A DNA stretch of 22,183 bases from Pyrinomonas sp040289685 (GTDB lineage: Bacteria > Acidobacteriota > Blastocatellia > Pyrinomonadales > Pyrinomonadaceae): contig NZ_PSLQ01000062.1 of NCBI RefSeq assembly GCF_040289685.1, positions 1-22,183 of the forward strand. The letters run 5' to 3'. Below, piece after piece: positions 15,399 through 22,183 of this stretch. Position numbers and translations under genes: made by a program. The first letter of the stretch is position 1. Every line of letters begins with the position of its first letter. The notes below the pieces were generated by a model. That model saw only the letters and a program-made list of their open reading frames with translations. It searched no databases and had not been told where the DNA came from.

Positions 15399-15897
15399 CG
15401 CCCGCTTCTCTTCTTTCGCCGCGACGCCGACGCGGGTTGGGGCGCAAGCGGCGCAACCGCAAAGCCTCCTCGGTCGTCAGCAAGCGGGTCGCATCGACCA
15501 CGGGCACGAGCCTTCGTCCCCAACGCAGCGCGCGCCGCACGTACTGCGAATTCAACTTGTCGCCGAGCACGGCTACGTCGCCGATGTCCTCCTCTTCGGC
15601 TTCATACACTTCACAAACCTCATCAACGATGGCGCCGATGAACCTTTCGCCTAAACGTATGGCCATGATGTGGCGCGGTTGGTGGGCTGCTTCGACTTCG
15701 GCGCGCAGGCGAAGATCAACCACCGGCAGCATGTGGCCGCGCACATCGATCATGCCGACGAGAAACTTCGGCGCGCGCGGCAGCCTTACCGGCTCTTGGT
15801 AGGCGAAAATTTCGGCGACTTGGCCGACATCGAAGGCGAAGTATTCGTCGTCGAGTCTGAAGATGACGAACTCGCGCTGTTGATCGCCCCTTTCCAT
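15382..15897 (-). CDS. cheW: CheW-like chemotaxis adaptor protein
   Basis: A 171-residue single-domain CheW. It couples chemoreceptors to the CheA kinase at the cytoplasmic membrane face. The domain spans about 8-145: FVIFRLDDEYFAFDVGQVAEI, then LVGMIDVRGHMLPVVDLRLR (the signature 'GviNlRGrilPVvDLr'), FIGAIVDEVCEV, and a last strand RRLVPVVDATRLL. A basic, Arg-rich tail at about 146-171 is not part of the domain. No cheA, receptor or cheY is in the window, so it could serve a chemosensory or type IV pilus pathway encoded elsewhere. It lies 64 nt downstream of mutL on the same strand and may be co-transcribed. Confidence 0.88.
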   Translation of the reverse strand: MERGDQQREFVIFRLDDEYFAFDVGQVAEIFAYQEPVRLPRAPKFLVGMIDVRGHMLPVVDLRLRAEVEAAHQPRHIMAIRLGERFIGAIVDEVCEVYEAEEEDIGDVAVLGDKLNSQYVRRALRWGRRLVPVVDATRLLTTEEALRLRRLRPNPRRRRGERREAGEKPPS

Positions 15898-15961
15898 CCT
15901 ACAGTGCTCAAACGTCCGTTGATGGGAGCTATTGTGCGGCGCGACATTAGCGCCGCTTTCT

Positions 15962-17932
<1,971 letters not shown>

Positions 17933-18095
17933 CTTTCAAGACCTACCGCACGCTCCCATTATCGCCCATTTCGCCAAAGCGCGAAAGGGGCTGGACGGGA
18001 GAGGCATGATTCCCATCGAGCGATGCTGACGGCGCAGCAACGCAGAAGAGGGTGCAGAAAGGGGAGCGATGGACGGAAGAAAAGGATCGATCCGG

Positions 18096-19781
18096 CTAGA
18101 GATATACGATCAGGTGATCGTTTGCATCGGGATCCGTCGCTTCGTAGAGCCAATCGATGACGTACTGCCCGTGGCGCGCGAGCAGAGACGTGATGTTGAT
18201 CCGGCGTTCCTGTAGGGTCTTATCGGGGTAGAGGGAATTAAAGGCGCGCTCGATCTGACGATGGGCTGCTCGGTCGCGTGCCATTTGCGCGCGGTGAAAA
18301 CGCAGGCGTAAGCCTTTCAATTGATGGTTGATCTTCTTGCGCCCGCCGTCGAGCGCTGCGGCTAAGGTCGGATCGAAGCGGAGAAGTTCGGCGCGAAGCT
18401 TGTCGAGCGCTTCGTTGATCTCTCTTTCCGCTTGGTCGAAGCGACGCGCCGTTTCGCGTCCCAAATGCTCCTCGACGACGCGCGCTATTACCGCTTCGCT
18501 GCCGGCGAACAGATCGGCCAGATGTAGGTTGTAGCGCGCCAACGTACGCGCCGTGCGACGTTCGACGATGGTCATACTGGCGCGATGAAAGATCGGCGTC
18601 GCCGGGCGCTGCAGCACGCGGTAGACTTCGGATGTTTGAGCGAAATAAGCGATCTCGGCAGCGCCGCCGTAATAGGCGATCGTCGGCAACAAGTAGTCTT
18701 GTACGACTGAACGCAAGGTGACGTTCGGACTGAAGAGCGTCGGTTCTTGTTCGATCCAGCTCGCCAGTTCTGCGAGGTTGTATTCTCGCTCCGTGTCTTT
18801 GATGCGGTAACGCCCTTCCGCACTGCGCGTAATGGCACGGCGCGCGCCGTCAAGGTGGATGAAGAGCGGAAAAGCATCGGGCGAGGTGATGACTTGCGCG
18901 TGAAACCCAGCCTCTTCTAATTCGCGGCTGCGCGCCACCAGTGCCGATGCGATCTCAGGGGCGCGTCGCGCGGCTTCTGCGTAGAGCGGCGCGGCCAAGC
19001 GTTTCAAGTGCGCGTCGAGCGGATCGAGAACGATCAGGCCGTATCTTCCCAAGAGCGCGAGCATCATTCGTGCGAAAGCTTCGCCGTAGGCGAGACCTGG
19101 CGCGTACGCTTCGCGAAGAAGACGCTCGAGCGCTGGCGTGAACTCGGTGCTTGGGAGGAGTTCGAGCAAGCGGCTGATGATTTCTTCGATCGACTGGTCC
19201 AATTGAACATGGCCGACGGGCGCGCCCTCAGCGTGCGACCGGTCGTCGATCTCGACGCTGGCCAACCGTCCATCGCAAGCCACCACTTCCGCCCGCCGCA
19301 CTTCGGCCCAATCGTGATCCTCGGTGGCGATCCAGAAGACGGGCACGGCGGCGAGACCACGTCCGGTCAAACACTGCGCCAGTTTGATGGCCGACAAAGC
19401 TTTGTAGATGGTGTAGAGCGGGCCGGTGAAAAGACCGGCCTGCTGACCGGAAACGACGGCGACCGCGTCGCTTCGGCGTAGGCGTTCGATTTGCGCGAAG
19501 GTCTCAGGCGGCGCCGCCAGTCTTCGGTGGAACGCTTCAAGCGCATCGCACAGCGCGGCGCGGTCAACGCGATGGGCCGCGAGCACCTCAGCGGATCGCG
19601 CGGCGACTTCGTAGTGATGGCGCACAGCCGACGGGTAGAAGTGGCGCAAACTCTCCGGGTCGCGCAAATACGCGAGAAAGAGGCGCGATTGGTGCGGGAT
19701 GCGCTCGAAGGGAAACCTTTCGACGCGCAGCCCGATCTTTTCCGGCGAGCCGTGACACGCGCTTTCCGCAGCAGTCAGCAT
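18096..19781 (-). CDS. bshC: Bacillithiol biosynthesis cysteine-adding enzyme BshC
   Basis: A 561-residue BshC (Bacillus about 539), the putative ligase adding cysteine to GlcN-malate in the last step of bacillithiol synthesis. Family segments are VVSGQQAGLFTGPLYTIYKA at 109-128, VPVFWIATEDHDWAEV at 146-161, and AYYGGAAEIAYFAQTSEVY followed by PIFHRASMTIVE in the second half. The region about 450-515 is strongly helical (coiled-coil insertion typical of BshC). The end IDWLYEATDPDANDHLIVYL is in keeping with the family. No Shine-Dalgarno is clear before ATG 19781. bshA and bshB are not in the window. The divergent neighbour ypdA belongs to the same thiol system. Catalytic detail of BshC is not fully settled in the literature I know. 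Confidence 0.93.
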   Translation of the reverse strand: MLTAAESACHGSPEKIGLRVERFPFERIPHQSRLFLAYLRDPESLRHFYPSAVRHHYEVAARSAEVLAAHRVDRAALCDALEAFHRRLAAPPETFAQIERLRRSDAVAVVSGQQAGLFTGPLYTIYKALSAIKLAQCLTGRGLAAVPVFWIATEDHDWAEVRRAEVVACDGRLASVEIDDRSHAEGAPVGHVQLDQSIEEIISRLLELLPSTEFTPALERLLREAYAPGLAYGEAFARMMLALLGRYGLIVLDPLDAHLKRLAAPLYAEAARRAPEIASALVARSRELEEAGFHAQVITSPDAFPLFIHLDGARRAITRSAEGRYRIKDTEREYNLAELASWIEQEPTLFSPNVTLRSVVQDYLLPTIAYYGGAAEIAYFAQTSEVYRVLQRPATPIFHRASMTIVERRTARTLARYNLHLADLFAGSEAVIARVVEEHLGRETARRFDQAEREINEALDKLRAELLRFDPTLAAALDGGRKKINHQLKGLRLRFHRAQMARDRAAHRQIERAFNSLYPDKTLQERRINITSLLARHGQYVIDWLYEATDPDANDHLIVYL

Positions 19782-19890
19782 AGATTCAACATCGAAGGGC
19801 CAGCTAAGACCTCTTGAGAAGCGAAAAGCCGCGAAGCGAGCGGCAAGCGTCCAAGCGTGCGCAGAACTTTTCGTCCTCCGTGACCGGGAG

Positions 19891-19920
19891 ATTATAACGA
19901 TTGTTTCGGCAAGCGCGCAA
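19891..19920 (-). promoter_or_regulatory. Sigma70-type promoter of bshC
   Basis: On the minus strand TTGCGC (19920-19915) and consensus TATAAT (19896-19891) are 18 bp apart. Transcription would start near 19884, giving a leader of about 100 nt. On the plus strand the same bases give TATAAC at 19893-19898, but without a good -35. Confidence 0.55.
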
Positions 19921-20018
19921 ACTCATCCTTGACGAGTATGCCAGCACGTTGCGATGATGGAACGAAATTCTTCAGTTGCCATTTGCAGCCGAAAGTGCGA
20001 CCATTTCGTGCAAGCATC

Positions 20019-21023
20019 ATGACGCGAAGTCGAGAGAAATTGGACCTGTTGATCATCGGCGCTGGACCGGCAGGGATCTCTGCGGCGGACGCCGCTGCGC
20101 GCGAAGGGCTGAACTACCTAGTGATCGAGAAAGGATTCATCGCCCATACGATCTATCGCTACCCGATCGGACTGACGGTCTTCTCCACGCCGGATGAACT
20201 CGAGATGCGTCCCGGTGCGTTGCAACCTTGCCGTGAAAAGCCGACGCGCGAAGAGCTATTGACCCATTACGTGCGGTTCGTTCTGGACCGCGATCTGCGC
20301 ATCAACACCGAAGAGGAGGCGCTCGAACTGCGACGCGAGGATGACGGGTTCCTCGTTCGCACGACGCGCGATCAATATGCAGCCGCGCGCGTGCTCGTCG
20401 CCGTCGGGGCAATGGCCTATCCTCGTCGCTTGGGTGTCAAGGGCGAAGACCTCGCTAAAGTGCACCATCGTTTCGTCGAAGCTTTCCCTTACGTGCGCAA
20501 AGAGGCGCTCGTCGTTGGCGGCGGGAACTCCGCCGCCGAGGCCGCGCTCTTTCTCGCCGAGGCTGGTGCGCGCACCAAACTCGCCATCTGGCGCAGCGAT
20601 TGGGAAAACCGCGATCCGAAACGCGGCGCGATCAAACATTGGGTGCGCGCGCCGCTCGAAACGCAAATCGAACTCGGTCGATTGGAAGTTTTGCTCTTCC
20701 GCGAAGTAGTTGAAATCAGAGAACGCGACGTGCGACTCGTGCTCGAGGACGGCCGCGAGCGCGTCATCCCCAACGATGTGGTCTTCGTTCTGATTGGAAG
20801 CGATGCCGATCTCAGCCTCTTGCGTCAAGTCGGCGTTGAGATTCGTCGCGTCGGGTTGTGCGACGTGCCGGTTTACGATCCCGAAAGCTTCGAGACCAAC
20901 GTCCCCGGACTTTACGTCGCTGGCCATTTCACGCTCGCGCGCCACATCAAAGAGGCCATCGCCGTTCCGCGGCGCATCGTGCCGCTGATCGCGCAGAGCT
21001 TGCGCCGCAGCGCCGTCGGTTGA
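20019..21023 (+). CDS. ypdA: YpdA/Bdr family putative bacillithiol disulfide reductase
   Basis: A 334-residue two-Rossmann flavoprotein of the YpdA family, thought to reduce bacillithiol disulfide with NADPH. The FAD-binding motif IIGAGPAGISAAD is at 12-24, VIEKGFIAHTIYRYP at 35-49 and TVFSTPDELEM at 53-63 (YpdA-typical). The NADPH motif VVGGGNSAAEAALFLAEAGA lies in the middle, and GLYVAGHFTLARHIKEA is the C-terminal FAD segment. There is no CxxC. The single Cys found at the FAD motif in Firmicute YpdA (GGGPCG) is Ala18 here. ATG 20019 is chosen because the conserved fold begins just after it; an upstream TTG frame from 19929 adds unconserved residues. The RBS is weak. It is divergent from bshC, which supports a bacillithiol role. 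Confidence 0.9.
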   Translation: MTRSREKLDLLIIGAGPAGISAADAAAREGLNYLVIEKGFIAHTIYRYPIGLTVFSTPDELEMRPGALQPCREKPTREELLTHYVRFVLDRDLRINTEEEALELRREDDGFLVRTTRDQYAAARVLVAVGAMAYPRRLGVKGEDLAKVHHRFVEAFPYVRKEALVVGGGNSAAEAALFLAEAGARTKLAIWRSDWENRDPKRGAIKHWVRAPLETQIELGRLEVLLFREVVEIRERDVRLVLEDGRERVIPNDVVFVLIGSDADLSLLRQVGVEIRRVGLCDVPVYDPESFETNVPGLYVAGHFTLARHIKEAIAVPRRIVPLIAQSLRRSAVG

Positions 21024-21098
21024 GTTCGACGGCCGCCACATTTCGTTTCAAACTCAAAGGGATTTCGATTCAACGAGCGGCCCGCTCCCCGGGCGAAT

Positions 21099-22043
21099 TC
21101 ACTTTGCAAAGCGGCGCAGCGCTTGCTGCATGGCTTGTGCCGTTTGCGCATCCAGTCGGCTCGTTGCCACAAGCTCCAACGCATGAAGCCCAAGCTGGCC
21201 GTAGATCGTCAACGCTTCGGCACTGGCGTGCGCGTTCAGCGCCGCAATATGGCGTCGCACTGTCTCTAGGTCGCCACGCGCAATAGGACCTGTTAAAGCG
21301 CGCGATGGGGAGGTGCGGCAGAGGTTCTCCGCCGTCGAGAGGAGAAGGGATGAGAGCGCCTTTTGCGCCATGCGAGGCTGCAAGTCGCAGCGCCGCAGCA
21401 GATCGAGCGCGATGTCGAAGAGCGCGACCACGTGCCCGGCAGACATCACCGCCGCCGCGTGGTAGAGGGCTTTTCGTTCCGACGCCACGGAGAAACTTTG
21501 CGCTCCGAGATCGCGAACGATGCGGCGGGCCGTGCGAACGGCCTTGGGTTCGCCTTCGAGACAGAAGAAGGCTTCTTTCAGTTTATCGGCGCCGGAGATC
21601 GCGTCGTTGATGGCGGCAAGCGGGTGGATCGAGCCGATGCTACATCCGCTGGCGCGCAGAGGCGCAAGCGTTTCGGACGAGAGCGCCCCGCTCGCATGAA
21701 GCGCAATGCAACCGGCGAGATCATGCGATAGGGCTGAATTCAAAAGTTGCGCCGTCGCGAAGATCGAATCGTCCGGCGTCGCGATGATGAAAAGGTGCGA
21801 GCAAGGGATGCTGGCCATATCTTGCGCCCGGAGCGCTAACGGCGGCGCGTATCCCCGTTCGGCGAGAAGTCTTTGCGCGCGTCGTGCGCTCGTCGAGCGG
21901 CGCGCGACAAGCGCCGTGATCTCGTAACCGCAGGAGGCAAGAGCCAGCGCGAAGGCTGAGCCAACGCGCCCAGCGCCGATGATCGCCACGCGCGCGCGCG
22001 GCGACAGAGGAGCGACGTGTCTTGCTGGACCGGCGCTTTTCAT
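21099..22043 (-). CDS. Rossmann-like / DUF2520 domain oxidoreductase-like protein
   Basis: A 314-residue protein with an N-terminal NAD(P)-binding Rossmann domain (RVAIIGAGRVGSAFALAL, about 18-35, GAGRVG fingerprint) and a C-terminal helical DUF2520 domain (about 150-295, with SIGSIHPLAAI, YHAAAVMSAGHVVALFDIAL and LTGPIARGDLETVRRHI). The architecture is like the pyrroline-5-carboxylate reductase and 6-phosphogluconate dehydrogenase superfamily. Homologues are often annotated only as DUF2520 and the substrate is unknown. In several bacteria such genes lie beside pantothenate genes, but none is seen here. It converges with ypdA (75-nt gap; a weak GAGCG/CGCTC hairpin lies there, with no U tract). 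No Shine-Dalgarno is visible before ATG 22043; a long hairpin lies just upstream. Confidence 0.88.
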   Translation of the reverse strand: MKSAGPARHVAPLSPRARVAIIGAGRVGSAFALALASCGYEITALVARRSTSARRAQRLLAERGYAPPLALRAQDMASIPCSHLFIIATPDDSIFATAQLLNSALSHDLAGCIALHASGALSSETLAPLRASGCSIGSIHPLAAINDAISGADKLKEAFFCLEGEPKAVRTARRIVRDLGAQSFSVASERKALYHAAAVMSAGHVVALFDIALDLLRRCDLQPRMAQKALSSLLLSTAENLCRTSPSRALTGPIARGDLETVRRHIAALNAHASAEALTIYGQLGLHALELVATSRLDAQTAQAMQQALRRFAK

Positions 22044-22051
22044 CCGATCGC

Positions 22052-22097
22052 GGCGGCGCGGAGACCCCCGGCTTTAGCCGTGGGGAGGAGCGCCGCC
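22052..22097. other. Long compound hairpin upstream of the DUF2520 gene
   Basis: GGCGGCGC 22052-22059 pairs perfectly with GCGCCGCC 22090-22097. Inside, CCCC 22065-22068 pairs with GGGG 22082-22085, and CGGCT 22069-22073 with AGCCG 22076-22080 around TT. On the plus strand a T-rich stretch (TTGCCTCCTTTCTTG) follows, but no plus-strand gene ends there. On the minus strand it sits 9-54 nt before the DUF2520 start codon. Confidence 0.5.
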
Positions 22098-22109
22098 TTG
22101 CCTCCTTTC

Positions 22110-22138
22110 TTGCAATTTACACGAGGGCGCGCTAGAAT
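22110..22138 (+). promoter_or_regulatory. Sigma70-type promoter for the gene beyond the right edge
   Basis: TTGCAA (22110-22115) and TAGAAT (22133-22138) are separated by exactly 17 bp. GGAGGGAG at about 22173-22180 is a good ribosome-binding site, so an unseen plus-strand gene should start within a few bases after 22183. Confidence 0.65.
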
Positions 22139-22183
22139 ATATTTGGCGGCTGGACAGGCCGTGACTGCGCGTGGAGGGAGCGT

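Noticed and set aside
19929..20018. TTG start for ypdA
   Set aside because: The extra residues have no similarity to the family, and the conserved fold starts right after ATG 20019.
21024..21098. Possible terminator between ypdA and the DUF2520 gene
   Set aside because: Only a short GAGCG/CGCTC hairpin near a CCCGGG palindrome, without a T tract on either strand.

Overview
The window is a chromosomal stretch of a GC-rich bacterium. I infer an Acidobacteriota member, most likely Blastocatellia-like. The reasons are a complete bacillithiol pair (bshC and ypdA/bdr), an Uma2 gene, a Firmicute-style PrkA-YhbH-SpoVR set in an apparent non-Firmicute, and the remains of an Oar-like TonB-dependent receptor, a family abundant in Acidobacteriota. 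The placement comes from gene content and protein flavour only. No rRNA, tRNA, CRISPR array or insertion sequence was seen.

Layout. 1-264: non-coding, with a nested inverted-repeat element. 265-2241: a secreted lytic transglycosylase (-) with a good sigma70 promoter, a structured 5' leader, then a small secreted peptidoglycan-binding protein (+) and its terminator. 2367-5908: alaS and recX (-), the recX-alaS part of the common recA-recX-alaS neighbourhood, without recA beside it. 6107-7629: an Uma2-family protein followed closely by truB (+). 7621-15308: a stress/sporulation-type module, prkA, yhbH (DUF444) and spoVR (+). 15382-17932: cheW and mutL (-). 18096-21023: bshC (-) and ypdA/bdr (+), divergent from a shared intergenic region. 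21099-22043: a DUF2520 Rossmann protein (-). The right edge carries a good promoter and a ribosome-binding site for a gene that starts just outside the window.

The most striking content is in the prkA module. yhbH and spoVR are each interrupted in frame by an intein. The 263-residue YhbH intein splits the VWA metal site (MIDAS, DxSxS) between Gly and the second Ser, and shows no recognisable endonuclease. The 405-residue SpoVR intein sits in the conserved NEGWA/SFWH segment and has a LAGLIDADG endonuclease whose second motif has lost its catalytic Asp. Both proteins therefore depend on protein splicing to mature. Both inteins are cysteine-rich (8 Cys each) while each host protein has one Cys, which suggests, as inference only, redox-sensitive maturation in a bacillithiol-using cell. 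Between yhbH and spoVR lies a decayed fragment of a TonB-dependent receptor with a terminator just after it, so the module has been physically split.

Working together: PrkA (AAA+ protein kinase), YhbH and SpoVR are functionally linked in Enterobacteria and Bacilli. BshC makes bacillithiol and YpdA/Bdr is thought to keep it reduced. MutL, RecX, AlaRS and TruB are housekeeping.
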